Assembly (NCBI GenBank): GCA_039990395.1
Contig: JBDXFZ010000146.1
Coordinates: 992,001 to 1,056,000 of the forward strand
Source: CALINF01 sp039990395
Lineage (GTDB): Bacteria; Pseudomonadota; Gammaproteobacteria; Pseudomonadales; Halieaceae
Length of the DNA: 64,000 bases
Direction: 5' to 3'
Shown here: positions 23,786 to 33,487 of the stretch, in pieces
Layout of the letters: every line of letters starts with the position of its first letter
Position numbering within the stretch: the first letter of the stretch is position 1
Translations under genes and position numbers: made by a program
The notes under the pieces: generated by a model
The model's input: the letters and a program-made list of their open reading frames with translations, nothing else
What the model was told of the DNA's origin: nothing
The model's database searches: none

Positions 23786-24652
23786 CTAGCCATGCATAAA
23801 TGAGTAAGGAGGTTTGGGCGATCTCGTTTCCATACCAAAATACACTGTTAAAAACTCTCTGGCGCGGCGGTCGGTGCCTCCAGACAGGTGTCCCAGCAGC
23901 GCCATTTCATTCCCCTGTATCAAGGGTTGCCACTGCTCATCGTCAATCGAAAAGTGGTCCGCAATCTTCCTAATCACTGGCACCGCATCGATCAGAGTGG
24001 CTTCTCCGCCATACACATTAATATCATACGAGTAGCGAGGATTGCCTTCTTCTTCGGCTTCCATCAGAAACATCGATTTCCCCGCCATTCGTTCTTTAGT
24101 TGCAGCGATAAAATCCAATGCTGCTTGGTAGGTAAAACTGCCTTCATCTCCTTCATAGATTTGCGCCAGGCGTTCGGAGATCTCTTTGGGAGTCAGTAAG
24201 GGCTTGTTACATTGGTAGTTTGATACAGAGCAGGTAGTTGGACAACTGGCATCCCATTTGAACGCTTGGTGAATCAGTACAGTATCGGTATGCGTATCTC
24301 TGTGTTTGATGGCATGCAGTAGAGGCTCGCGAAAATCCATATACAACTTACAGATCTGTATGTCCTCTTGCTGCTCATAACCAAGATGAAAAATATCAGA
24401 AGATGGAAAATTATGTTGAATCATCGCTACATAGCGATCAGGGATATTCAGCCGTTTAGTGAGTGCTATGAGACTTGCAAGTGGGTCGGAGCCCAAGGCA
24501 CTCTCGCGAAAGCTGGCTAGGAAGCGAGTGCTATAGATTTTGCCCTCCACCAGCTTAAATGAGCGCTCAAAGCTGTAGTCTTCTGTTAGAGAGTTTATAG
24601 CCTGCAGAACTATCGTTGCTGCGCTAGCCTCGCGTTTAGAGCTTCTATTCAA
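23786..24652 (-). CDS. Unrecognised protein, 288 residues
   Basis: No ATG near the front; the first plausible start is TTG 24652 with GGTG upstream. Mixed alpha/beta composition, no signal peptide or membrane segment, a Cys-rich stretch CPTTCSVSNYQC near residue 140, and a C-terminal SPKPPYSFMHG. The hydrophilic, low-bias composition and the length argue for a real gene. I do not recognise a family or a function. It lies between the GNAT gene and an SDR gene, all on the minus strand. Confidence 0.7.
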   Translation of the reverse strand: MNRSSKREASAATIVLQAINSLTEDYSFERSFKLVEGKIYSTRFLASFRESALGSDPLASLIALTKRLNIPDRYVAMIQHNFPSSDIFHLGYEQQEDIQICKLYMDFREPLLHAIKHRDTHTDTVLIHQAFKWDASCPTTCSVSNYQCNKPLLTPKEISERLAQIYEGDEGSFTYQAALDFIAATKERMAGKSMFLMEAEEEGNPRYSYDINVYGGEATLIDAVPVIRKIADHFSIDDEQWQPLIQGNEMALLGHLSGGTDRRAREFLTVYFGMETRSPKPPYSFMHG

Positions 24653-24791
24653 GTTTATTCACCGTGGCGAGAGCCTTATTGTGCCATCAGCCGCTAATAG
24701 TCTGCGCACGCCAATAGCTCCTTCATATTAATCCCCTGACACTCATTTTTTTATTGCAACTCGAAGCACACTACGCAAACCTGGGGGCGCG

Positions 24792-25700
24792 CTATTTGTT
24801 CATAAACTCTTGCACCCACTGCTCGCTTAGTGCCCAAAGTTTGGCTGCTACCTGCGGGTTCTTTGCCTCTGCCGTTTGTTTCGCTCGCCGACAATGAGAA
24901 AAATACCCTCCTGCGATCTCACTCGCAGGTTCCTGTAAGGCGCAATAAACTGTGGTGGAGGCGCCTTGATTAGGGCTTTTGGTAAACGGACTCGCCAGCC
25001 AGAAAGCTGCGCGAAATAGCCGTGATTCACGACCAAAGTCGGTGGTAACCAAGGAGCCGGGGTGAATTGAGCAGGCGGTTAAACCCTGATCACCGTAGCG
25101 ACGCTGCAATTCGTCAGCCATTAGCACGTTGCATAATTTTGCCTGACCATACGCGCGCATTGACTTGTAGGACCCCTCCGCCTTGCCGAGATAATCGAAA
25201 TTCAGGCGCGCCGGATAGCGATGCGACTCGCTGGACACCATAATCACACGCGGTGACTCAGCCGCCAGAAGCTTGGGCATCAATAATTCGGTAAGCAGAA
25301 AGTGTCCGATATGACACACGCCCACTGTACGCTCAAAGCCCTGCGCGGTAGTCATTAGACTTGGCGCGGAGGAGCCTGCGTTATTAATCAAGAACGAAAT
25401 AGAGTCCGCAGGATAATCTTTAGCGAACTGCACGACACTATTTAGATCACTGAGATCCAACGCCATGGCAGTGACGTTAGCGGCCGGGTGTTGTTGACGA
25501 ATCTTCTCGCAAGCAGCGGCAGCCGCTTGCGTATTACGACACGCAAGGGTCACAACGCCGCCGATACTGGCCAGAGCGCGTGCGGTTTCATAGCCAATAC
25601 CGGTATTAGCACCCGTTACGATAATGTTTTTCCCTTGCAGATCATGGCCGTCGACGACCTCATCGGCACTGCTACGGGCGTTAAACTTGCGGTTGTTCAT
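24792..25700 (-). CDS. SDR-family oxidoreductase, retinol dehydrogenase-like
   Basis: 302 residues from ATG 25700 with AGGAAG upstream. TGANTGIG cofactor loop, NNAG, catalytic YGQAK with an upstream Ser in MVSSESH: an intact classical SDR active site of the WWOX/retinol dehydrogenase-like branch. The C-terminal PASEIAGGYFSHCRR region is typical. Substrate unknown. Confidence 0.88.
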   Translation of the reverse strand: MNNRKFNARSSADEVVDGHDLQGKNIIVTGANTGIGYETARALASIGGVVTLACRNTQAAAAACEKIRQQHPAANVTAMALDLSDLNSVVQFAKDYPADSISFLINNAGSSAPSLMTTAQGFERTVGVCHIGHFLLTELLMPKLLAAESPRVIMVSSESHRYPARLNFDYLGKAEGSYKSMRAYGQAKLCNVLMADELQRRYGDQGLTACSIHPGSLVTTDFGRESRLFRAAFWLASPFTKSPNQGASTTVYCALQEPASEIAGGYFSHCRRAKQTAEAKNPQVAAKLWALSEQWVQEFMNK

Positions 25701-25846
25701 GTTCGCTTCCTGCAAAAATGGCTGGTCGCAGTATCTTCGAAACGATTGGAATAGGCAAAGCGCAGATGGTAAAGGGCAGAGAGGTCAGTGATTGGATCCA
25801 AAGACACACGCCGTAGTGGCGCAAAATCTGGGGGGGAGAGGTTAAA

Positions 25847-25923
25847 TGGCGCGCCCGGAGAGATTCGAACTCCCGACCAACTGGTTCGAAGCCAGTTACT
25901 CTATCCAGCTGAGCTACGGGCGC
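25847..25923 (-). tRNA. tRNA-Arg (anticodon UCG)
   Basis: 77 bases with encoded CCA, minus strand. Acceptor GCGCCCG pairs with CGGGCGC; the anticodon loop CTTCGAA between ACTGG and CCAGT gives UCG, reading CGA Arg codons; T loop TTCGAAT between GGGAG and CTCTC. Confidence 0.95.
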
Positions 25924-26057
25924 GTAGTGCTGATTTGCGCAGCATTGTACTACACACCCGGCAAATCTGTACTATTAGCGATAAGAAAAGCTTTCGGTAA
26001 CCCCACAGAGGGTCGCTAGACACCAGCCGAGGCTCAAACGCTTCGCGAGGATAATTG

Positions 26058-26762
26058 ATGGATTACAACTACGACCCCGTACCGCTGCCAAAACGTACAG
26101 CGCTTAGCCCCGAAGAGTCCATGCGGCGTGCTCAAGCCTACTACGACTCAATAGCGCAACGGCATACGGTTAGGCATTTTACAGACGAGCCAGTAGCTAG
26201 AGCAGTCATCGAAGCCTGCCTGCTGGCAGCCGGTACGGCACCCAGCGGCGCTAATAACCAACCTTGGCATTTTGCCTGCGTGAGTGATGGGGTTACCAAG
26301 AAAAAGATTCGCGAGGCTGCGGAGGCAGAAGAGCGGGAGTTCTACAGTGGTAAAGCCAGCGATGAATGGTTAAATGACCTGAAGAAAATCGGTACCGATG
26401 CCAATAAGCCCTTCTTGGAAACAGCGCCCTGGTTGATCGCTATATTTGCCGAGCGATATGGCGTAGATGAAGATGGCGTCAAACACAAAAACTATTACAC
26501 CCCGGAGTCTGTAGGCATCGCGACAGGATTCCTTATTAATGCGCTACACGAGGCAGGGCTCGCAACACTCACGCATACGCCCAACCCAATGAAGTTTCTC
26601 AGTCAGATTTTGGGCAGACCTGCCAATGAGCGACCTTACATATTACTCGTGGTAGGGCACCCGTCAGAAGATGCCATGATTCCTCGAGCTGCAATGATCA
26701 AAAAGCCCCTAGAGCGAATCGCGAGTTTTATCGAATCCACTGTCGAGTCGGAGCAGGGGTAA
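26058..26762 (+). CDS. Nitroreductase-family FMN oxidoreductase
   Basis: 234 residues, GAGG upstream of ATG 26058. Nitroreductase fold with the FMN-contact motif RHTVRHFTDEP at about residue 35, APSGANNQPWHF, and a late GIATGFLINALHEAGLATLTHTP. Members reduce nitro groups, quinones or halogenated tyrosines (iodotyrosine deiodinase-like); the AGTAPSGANNQPW pattern fits the latter branch, but that is inference. Lies just after tRNA-Arg. Confidence 0.88.
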   Translation: MDYNYDPVPLPKRTALSPEESMRRAQAYYDSIAQRHTVRHFTDEPVARAVIEACLLAAGTAPSGANNQPWHFACVSDGVTKKKIREAAEAEEREFYSGKASDEWLNDLKKIGTDANKPFLETAPWLIAIFAERYGVDEDGVKHKNYYTPESVGIATGFLINALHEAGLATLTHTPNPMKFLSQILGRPANERPYILLVVGHPSEDAMIPRAAMIKKPLERIASFIESTVESEQG

Positions 26763-27002
26763 AACAACCGGATCTTTGCCCCGAAAGAAGAGGGCCGGTA
26801 GCCGCCGGCGTCCGATCTACTTCAAGCGTTATCGGGCACGCTGATACAACCGACATTTATCACATGGCTGCTGTCCTATCGTGAACAGTTGTGACACTGA
26901 TGCCAAACTCCGTTACGATGAGGTCGTCCAGATTTAAAACAGGTCTACTGTCCAGACAGGGCTTTAAACCATTCGCACGACCACCCACAGGGTAAGCAGA
27001 AC

Positions 27003-27152
27003 TTGCAGGAAGAATCAGAGAAAACACAGGAGCGACGAGTATTCTTGTTCCTGGTCGTGTTTCTGGCGCCAGCACTGGCTTTTATGATTGTTGGTGGATA
27101 TGGCTTCACGGTGTGGATGAGTCAGCTGCTGCTTGGGCCACCAGGCGGCTGA
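27003..27152 (+). CDS. napE: NapE, small membrane subunit of the nap operon
   Basis: 49 residues, too short for routine calling. One membrane helix (about 15-40): RRVFLFLVVFLAPALAFMIV then GGYGFTVWMSQLLLGPPGG, which has the family's GGYGF-VWM-GPPG signature. No ATG in frame; TTG 27003 with AGGG upstream is the best start. Immediately upstream of napD, which starts five bases after the napE stop. Confidence 0.82.
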   Translation: MQEESEKTQERRVFLFLVVFLAPALAFMIVGGYGFTVWMSQLLLGPPGG

Positions 27153-27156
27153 TGAC

Positions 27157-27492
27157 TTGAAAATAAGCCGCCGTCAACTCCTATCCGGACGCTCTAGCGC
27201 TCCGCAATATCATATCGCCAGCATGGTTGTGCAATGCCTGCCCGAAAATGTCGCGCGTGTTAGTGCAGCGATAGAGAGCTTACAATCCACCCAGGTCCCC
27301 GCACGCGACAATAGCGGTAAGCTCGTTGTACTCCTCGAGATGGCCAGCGAATCAGACCTGCTCGATCGTATCCATGAAATTGAATCTGTACGCGGTGTTA
27401 TCAGCGCAAACCTGGCCTTTCATCAACTTGATGATCCGCCCAACGAACCGCCAAATGATTCGCTCAATGACAAACAGGCAGATACCGAATGA
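27157..27492 (+). CDS. napD: NapD, Tat-signal chaperone for NapA
   Basis: 111 residues from TTG 27157. HIASMVVQCLPENV and the GKLVVLLEM strand with a ferredoxin-like fold match NapD, which binds the twin-arginine signal of NapA. The N-terminus KISRRQLLSGR itself carries a paired Arg motif unlike the usual NapD start, recalling the front of NapF; napF itself is absent. The C-terminal tail is acidic and Asn/Pro-rich. The stop overlaps the napA ATG (ATGA). Confidence 0.85.
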   Translation: MKISRRQLLSGRSSAPQYHIASMVVQCLPENVARVSAAIESLQSTQVPARDNSGKLVVLLEMASESDLLDRIHEIESVRGVISANLAFHQLDDPPNEPPNDSLNDKQADTE

Positions 27493-29978
27493 CAACGACT
27501 CGCCGTGACTTCATTAAGGCCCAGGCCATAGCCACTGCTGCGGCCGCTGCCGGTATCAGTGCACCTTCGGCGGGGTCAAATCTGGTAACGACAGACAACC
27601 AGCTAACGTGGAAAAAAGCTCCATGCCGTTTTTGCGGAACAGGCTGCAGCATGAACGTCGCGACAAGAAACAACCGGGTAGTAGCCACTCACGGAGATAT
27701 CAAATCACCGGTGAATAAAGGCCTTGCGTGCGTTAAGGGCTATTTTCTTTCAAAAATTATGTATGGGTCAGACCGACTCGAGCAACCGCTGCTGCGGATG
27801 ACCAATGGCAAGTACGACAAACAAGGAGAGTTTACGCCTGTTAGCTGGGACGCAGCTTTCGATATCATGGAAGAGAAGTTTAAGGCCGTACTGAAAGAAA
27901 AGGGGCCTGAAGGTGTTGGGATGTTTGGCTCAGGGCAGTGGACTGTCTGGGAAGGCTATGCCGCCGCGAAGCTCTTTAAGGCCGGATTTCTCTCCAACAA
28001 CATCGACCCCAACGCCCGTCATTGCATGGCGTCGGCTGTCGCCGGGTTTATGCGTACTTTCGGTATTGATGAACCTATGGGCTGCTATGACGACTTTGAG
28101 CACGCCGACGCGTTTGTGCTTTGGGGCTCCAACATGGCAGAGATGCACCCCATACTCTGGACGCGCTTAACCGATAGACGTTTGAGCAATCCCCACGTGA
28201 AAGTCTGCGTGATGTCCACGTATGAGCATCGTTCATTTGAGCTGGCAGACATCCCTGTCATTTTCACACCGCAGACTGATCTGGCAATTCTCAACTTTAT
28301 CGCCAAGTACATTATTGAAAACGACAAGGTCAATAAGGACTTTGTTGGCAAGCACGTAAACTTTCGTAAGGGTAATACGGATATCGGCTACGGACTTCGT
28401 CCGGATAATTCGCTACAACAGGCTGCACAGAATAGCTCGGATCCAGGCGGTTCACAGCCAATGAGCTTCGACGAATTTGCAGCATTTGTGGCAGATTATG
28501 ATATCGAATCAGTTTCGCAGTTGAGTGGAGTGCCCCAGAAGCAATTGCTGGAAATGGCAGAGCTCTATGCCGACCCAACCAAAAAGGTCATGTCTCTGTG
28601 GACCATGGGTGTGAATCAGCACACGCGTGGTGTTTGGGTCAACAATATGATCTACAACCTCCACCTGCTGACAGGCAAAATCTCCGAGCCAGGCAACAGT
28701 CCGTTTTCTCTAACAGGACAGCCATCAGCCTGCGGTACGGCACGCGAAGTAGGTACCTTCGCACACAGACTCCCAGCAGATATGGTGGTAAACAACCCAG
28801 AGCACCGGAAATTTGCCGAAAAGAAATGGAAGTTGCCGCCAGGAGTGCTCCCTGGCTGGGTAGGGTCCCACGCCGTGCAACAGAACCGGGATCTGAAAGA
28901 TGGCAAGATCAATGCCTATTGGGTTCAGGTGAATAACAACGTACAAGCCGCGCCTAATCTGAACGAGGAAACCTTACCAGGCTATCGCAATCCCGATAAC
29001 TTCATTGTTGTGTCAGACGCATACCCAACAGTCACCGCACAGGCCGCTGACTTGATTCTGCCTAGCGCCATGTGGGTTGAGAAGGAGGGCGCCTACGGTA
29101 ATGCAGAGCGTCGCACTCAGTTCTGGCACCAAATGGTAGACGCACCAGGAGAAGCGAAGTCAGATTTGTGGCAACTAGTGGAATTCTCAAAGCGATTCAC
29201 TACGGACGAAATCTGGCCATCTGAAATTCTTGAAGGCAATCCGGAGTTTAAAGGCAAGACACTCTTTGACGTCCTCTTTGCCAATGGACAGGTCGATCAA
29301 TATCCAGTCAGTGATATAGCCGAGGGAAACCGCAACCAGGAGTCTGAAGAATTGGGCTTCTATCTGCAGAAAGGGCTGTTCGAGGAGTACGCCAGCTTTG
29401 GCAGAGGTAAGGCACACGATCTGGCGCCCTTTGATACTTATCATGAGGAACGCGGACTGCGCTGGCCGGTGGTAGACGGCAAGGAGACGCGCTGGCGATT
29501 TAGAGAGGGCTCAGACCCTTACGCCAAGCCGGGCACCGAGCTGGATTTTTACGGTAAGCCCGATGGCAAGGCAGTGATTTTTGCACTGCCGTTCGAACCC
29601 GCTCCCGAGAACCCAGACGAAGAGTTTGATCTGTGGCTATCGACGGGGCGAGTAATAGAACATTGGCATTCGGGCTCGATGACTCAGCGAGTGCCTGAGC
29701 TGCACAAGGCATTCCCTAATGCTGTGGTGTTCATGCACCCCGAGGACGCACGAAAGCGCAAGTTGCGGCGGGGCGACGAGGTGCGCGTGATCTCCAGGCG
29801 TGGGGAGGTTCGCACTCGCGTAGAAACTCGTGGCCGCAATAAACCGCCAGTTGGACTGGTGTTCGTGCCATGGTTTGATGCCAGTCAGCTGATCAACAAG
29901 GTAACGCTGGATGCCACGGACCCAATGTCCAAGCAAACTGATTTCAAAAAGTGCGCTGTGAAGATCCAGAGGGCTTAG
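27489..29978 (+). CDS. napA: Periplasmic nitrate reductase, catalytic subunit NapA
   Basis: 829 residues. Tat signal TTTRRDFIKAQ followed by an Ala-rich segment; the [4Fe-4S] motif CRFCGTGC with a later Cys in GLACVKGY; Mo-binding Cys in NARHCMASAVAG; C-terminal molybdopterin guanine dinucleotide domain (STGRVIEHWHSGSMTQRVPEL). It reduces nitrate to nitrite in the periplasm. Mo ligand is Cys, not Sec. Operon napEDABC. Confidence 0.97.
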   Translation: MTTTRRDFIKAQAIATAAAAAGISAPSAGSNLVTTDNQLTWKKAPCRFCGTGCSMNVATRNNRVVATHGDIKSPVNKGLACVKGYFLSKIMYGSDRLEQPLLRMTNGKYDKQGEFTPVSWDAAFDIMEEKFKAVLKEKGPEGVGMFGSGQWTVWEGYAAAKLFKAGFLSNNIDPNARHCMASAVAGFMRTFGIDEPMGCYDDFEHADAFVLWGSNMAEMHPILWTRLTDRRLSNPHVKVCVMSTYEHRSFELADIPVIFTPQTDLAILNFIAKYIIENDKVNKDFVGKHVNFRKGNTDIGYGLRPDNSLQQAAQNSSDPGGSQPMSFDEFAAFVADYDIESVSQLSGVPQKQLLEMAELYADPTKKVMSLWTMGVNQHTRGVWVNNMIYNLHLLTGKISEPGNSPFSLTGQPSACGTAREVGTFAHRLPADMVVNNPEHRKFAEKKWKLPPGVLPGWVGSHAVQQNRDLKDGKINAYWVQVNNNVQAAPNLNEETLPGYRNPDNFIVVSDAYPTVTAQAADLILPSAMWVEKEGAYGNAERRTQFWHQMVDAPGEAKSDLWQLVEFSKRFTTDEIWPSEILEGNPEFKGKTLFDVLFANGQVDQYPVSDIAEGNRNQESEELGFYLQKGLFEEYASFGRGKAHDLAPFDTYHEERGLRWPVVDGKETRWRFREGSDPYAKPGTELDFYGKPDGKAVIFALPFEPAPENPDEEFDLWLSTGRVIEHWHSGSMTQRVPELHKAFPNAVVFMHPEDARKRKLRRGDEVRVISRRGEVRTRVETRGRNKPPVGLVFVPWFDASQLINKVTLDATDPMSKQTDFKKCAVKIQRA

Positions 29979-29983
29979 GAGCT

Positions 29984-30472
29984 ATGAATATAACTCGACT
30001 TTGTTTGCCCTTTGCCCTTATAGCCATTGTGATAAGTAGTTTTAGCGTGGCCGAGGATGTTCTTCGCAATGAGGGAGGGCAGGACATTGCCACACTGCGG
30101 AACGGTCCAATTAATGTGGAGGCTCAACCACCCAGGCTAAGCCGAGTAGACAATAGTGACGTAAAGCGTAGACGCGCGTACCCAATGCAACCGCCCACCA
30201 TTCCGCATAAAATCGATGGCTATCAGGTTGATCTGAAAGTTAATCGTTGCCTTGCGTGTCACAGTCGCAAGCGCTCAGAGGACAGTCAGGCAACTATGGT
30301 GAGTGTGACGCACTACATGGATAGAGAAGGTAACTTCCTCGCAGATGTATCCCCTCGTAGATACTTTTGCGAACAGTGCCATGTTACGCAGGCCGATACA
30401 CCCGCATTGCTTGTTAATGATTTTGTGGATATCGACACACTGATCAGTGCCAAGAGCAAAGTAGGGCAGTGA
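29984..30472 (+). CDS. napB: NapB, diheme cytochrome subunit
   Basis: 162 residues from ATG 29984 with TAGGAG upstream. Signal peptide LCLPFALIAIVISSFSVA, then two c-type haem motifs CLACH and CEQCH. Electron donor to NapA. The stop overlaps the GTG start of napC. Confidence 0.95.
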   Translation: MNITRLCLPFALIAIVISSFSVAEDVLRNEGGQDIATLRNGPINVEAQPPRLSRVDNSDVKRRRAYPMQPPTIPHKIDGYQVDLKVNRCLACHSRKRSEDSQATMVSVTHYMDREGNFLADVSPRRYFCEQCHVTQADTPALLVNDFVDIDTLISAKSKVGQ

Positions 30473-31053
30473 CGGTGATTGAACGCATAAAGCAATACTG
30501 GCGTACAGTTTCCACGCCGAGTAAATACTACAGTCTTGGATTTTTGGCTCTAGGCGGTTTCTTTATGGGAATCATTTTCTGGGGCGGCTTTAACACTGCG
30601 ATGGAGTTCACGAATACGGAGACTTTTTGTACGAGCTGCCATGAGAATCTCTACGAAGAGCTTCAGTATACAATTCACTTCAATAACCGCTCAGGTGTAC
30701 GCGCAATCTGTTCCAGCTGTCATGTGCCTCATAATTGGACCGATAAAATAGCGCGCAAGATGCAGGCATCAAAAGAGGTATGGGCGTGGGTTGTTGGAAC
30801 CATCGATACGCCAGAGAAATTTGAAGCACGCCGGCGCGCTCTAGCAGAAAACGAATGGCATCGACTGAAGGCGAACGACTCCCTGGAGTGTCGCAACTGT
30901 CACGAGTACGAGTATATGGATTTCACCTGGCAAAGCGCCCGAGCTGAACGACAGCACTCTACGGCACTGGCCAGTGGTGAAAAAACCTGTATCGATTGCC
31001 ACAAAGGCATCGCCCACAAACTACCTGATATGACCGGCGTAGAGGGTTTCTAG
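30469..31053 (+). CDS. napC: NapC, membrane-anchored tetraheme cytochrome
   Basis: 194 residues from GTG 30469. One N-terminal membrane anchor (about 22-43, LGFLALGGFFMGIIFWGGF) and four haem motifs CTSCH, CSSCH, CRNCH, CIDCH. Passes electrons from quinol to NapB. Last gene of napEDABC. Confidence 0.96.
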   Translation: MTVIERIKQYWRTVSTPSKYYSLGFLALGGFFMGIIFWGGFNTAMEFTNTETFCTSCHENLYEELQYTIHFNNRSGVRAICSSCHVPHNWTDKIARKMQASKEVWAWVVGTIDTPEKFEARRRALAENEWHRLKANDSLECRNCHEYEYMDFTWQSARAERQHSTALASGEKTCIDCHKGIAHKLPDMTGVEGF

Positions 31054-32203
31054 TCAGTACGGTTACCATCGGGCTGGTCTCACACGGTTACATGCAAGGC
31101 AATGTGAAATACACGTCGCGTGATGTGTCTCTACATCTGATTGGCGAAGAAACACGTTTCTGCTCAAACCCACATCAAGCTACGTACTTTGCGCCTGTTA
31201 CTGAGCAGGGGATCGCGAACATTAAGATCTATTCTAAACAGGGCTGTGGACAACTACGTGTTCAAATACTTTATTTAACATAATATATATTATACGCAGT
31301 TGTGCATAAGTATACGGGTAACAAGGTATTGTCCGTTTTAGACGGTTTCGTGGTGTTTGGGTAACAAAAATTGATTTGAGGCCACTCTCCGCGCCTGCTA
31401 TCGCGGTTAACTCGCTGGATGATCTGTTGCTTGCTTACGTTAGCTTGCCGCCTATTGATTCCGATCCATCCGTCAACGTTACGTAAAGCAGCCATCGTAA
31501 CGACAAGGCAACCGAATCTGTGCGGTATCGTCGATGATTCCAAAACTAATGACACTTCACAGGAACCACCCAAACAGCTCCTGGATCGATTATCGAACGC
31601 ACTCAGGCTTCTTGTGAATCAGCAGCCTGCTTACTTACAGCTCGAAGAAGCTCATGTGAACGCAGCCTCGACGAGCACGTGCCCAACATACGCTTTCATG
31701 CTCAATTACAACGCAGATCCCCGTTCTCAATCATTACATGCGCTGGCCGCTGCACGTATCAAGCCAGGGGCGTGCTGCGCCTAGCGTGCTGCATGCCAGC
31801 TAAATCTGATCAAGGCAGACTGCTCTAATATTGCATCTCAGCTACTTGTGATATCCATGGCGTACTCAGCTGAGGCAGTCATTCTGTATGACTCCTTTTA
31901 AACACGGATCAGCTCTCACTATTAGCTGAAATGGGCATGTTGGCGAGCACAGCCAGCCTCGATCTAGCGTCTAAGTATCCTCTCGTGCTGGTCACCCGAA
32001 AGCGCATAGTGACGCGGCTTCCAGTATATGCGCACCCAATAATGGTTTTATGTTAAATAATAAACGGCAGTGCAATCTCTAACTAGTACGCAAAGGAGCA
32101 CTACGCGCTCGTTCCTTAATCGACTTTTATCACTGGGTCACGGGAGAAATGAGACTCTTTAGAAATCCCGCGGCTATCACCTGCGAAGCGAGATTCTGCC
32201 GCC
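31054..32203. other. Gene-free stretch, 1.15 kb, with an AT-rich dyad and DnaA-box-like sites
   Basis: Several short reading frames occur (for example 31419-31784), none with a ribosome-binding site or family likeness, so I see no supported gene. At 31245-31309 a DnaA-box-like TGTGGACAA (one mismatch), an AT-rich run with the perfect 14-base palindrome ATAATATATATTAT (31280-31293), and TGTGCATAA (31301-31309, exact fit to the reverse of TTATNCACA) sit together. The rest shows nothing recognisable; it may be decayed coding DNA. Confidence 0.5.
31280..31293. repeat. AT-rich perfect palindrome
   Basis: ATAATATATATTAT is its own reverse complement; flanked by DnaA-box-like sequences at 31245-31253 and 31301-31309. 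Confidence 0.6.
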
Positions 32204-32665
32204 TTAGACAACGCTAATAGTCACGAAAATAATAACGAGTCCGAGCATCGATAACGCCGTAACTGTTTTCAATACGCCACTGTCAAAACGAATGAATAAG
32301 CTCTGCTGCACCGTATCAGTCAATCTAACGGCTGGTGACTCCGCTGTATTACGTAAGCTCAGTTCGGTGTTGGTTGAGAGCCTATAGCCCTCCCCTGGCA
32401 AAGCTTCTATGAGATGTGGCTCGCCATGTCGTTGCAAATGCCTGCGCAAAGCCGATACGCACCGGTTGAGGCACGCTTCTGTCACCGTCCGCCCCTCCCA
32501 GGCTTCGCTAACAAGTTGCTCTTTGGAAACAATCTCTCCGGCATGATTGATTAGGCAAACTAAAACGTTTCGCACCTGCGGTTGCAGATGGTCTTTTGAT
32601 TCGTCCGAAAATAACTCACTGGCATCGGGATCAAACCCAATCCGCCCGAGTTGGTGTGGCTTCAT
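32204..32665 (-). CDS. ToxR/CadC-like winged-helix regulator with a C-terminal membrane helix
   Basis: 153 residues. Residues 20-100 are an OmpR-type winged helix (LINHAGEIVSKEQLVSEAWEG, ALRRHL, IEALPGEGYRL). A single hydrophobic segment (about 132-152) ends the protein, so it lacks the periplasmic sensor of true CadC/ToxR proteins. Probably a membrane-tethered DNA-binding protein; targets unknown. ATG 32665. Confidence 0.8.
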   Translation of the reverse strand: MKPHQLGRIGFDPDASELFSDESKDHLQPQVRNVLVCLINHAGEIVSKEQLVSEAWEGRTVTEACLNRCVSALRRHLQRHGEPHLIEALPGEGYRLSTNTELSLRNTAESPAVRLTDTVQQSLFIRFDSGVLKTVTALSMLGLVIIFVTISVV

Positions 32666-32866
32666 TCCATGAAATCCGTCGTCAGTTATCTCCTGAGTAT
32701 AGTATCGCCCACAAACTGCGCAGCACTTTCTAGATGGCCTAGTCGATGTTTCACGTAATATATAGCCCCTAAGTGGCTGTTTTTATTGTATTTAGCCTGA
32801 ATTCGCTCAAGTTAAACCGATTTCTACTGAAGGGTATGCCGCTAATCGTATCTCGCTATATAGACG

Positions 32867-33487
32867 CTAAGGGTCTGTGCGGTCCTGATACTTCGGTAAG
32901 CGTAAACCGCGCAAGATGGCTGCGGCGCGCAGCGTAAAGGCAGCGGCTACGGCAATTGGCAAAGCAAGCCCAGCTGTTGCCGGAAACGAATCGAGCACAA
33001 CAAAACTAAGTGCCCCGAGCAGAGCAGCAGTTACGTAGATATTGGGTTCCAGCAAGACGGGTGGTTGACCAAGTAATCCATCACGTATAAGTGAACCAAA
33101 ACTCGCTGTCATCATACCCATACCGACAGACACGATAACAGGCGCACCCCAATCAAGTGCTTTCATCGTTCCCAGAACACAGAACAGCGCCAAACCCATG
33201 GCATCTGCCCAAAGCAGTGGCGTATACAGTGATGCAAAGCGTTTGGCCAAAAACCACGTTAACACTGCAGCACCAATGCACGTCCAAAGATAGGTTGTAT
33301 CAAGAACCCAAAAGACCTGATCTGTGTTTAGCAATAAATCTCTGACAGTGCCGCCCCCTATTCCCGTAATGGTGGCAAACAGGATGAAACCCAGAATATC
33401 GAGCTGCTTCTCTGCGGCTGCCAGGGCGCCACTAATCGCAAACACTGCAACCCCCAGCAAGTCAGCCGCGTAGATCACGTCGTGCAT
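32867..33487 (-). CDS. TRIC-family (UPF0126) membrane channel
   Basis: 206 residues, seven hydrophobic segments in two repeats. Signature GGGTVRDLL and the second-half FGSLIRDGLLGQPP match bacterial homologues of trimeric intracellular cation channels. The ATG overlaps the stop of the CoA-transferase gene by one base (TGATG), so the two are coupled. Confidence 0.9.
   Translation of the reverse strand: MHDVIYAADLLGVAVFAISGALAAAEKQLDILGFILFATITGIGGGTVRDLLLNTDQVFWVLDTTYLWTCIGAAVLTWFLAKRFASLYTPLLWADAMGLALFCVLGTMKALDWGAPVIVSVGMGMMTASFGSLIRDGLLGQPPVLLEPNIYVTAALLGALSFVVLDSFPATAGLALPIAVAAAFTLRAAAILRGLRLPKYQDRTDP

Noticed and set aside
31092..31283. A 63-residue open frame behind napC
   Set aside because: No ribosome-binding site and no recognisable features; probably chance.
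31419..31784. A 121-residue open frame in the gene-free stretch
   Set aside because: Non-ATG start, no ribosome-binding site, no family likeness, irregular composition.
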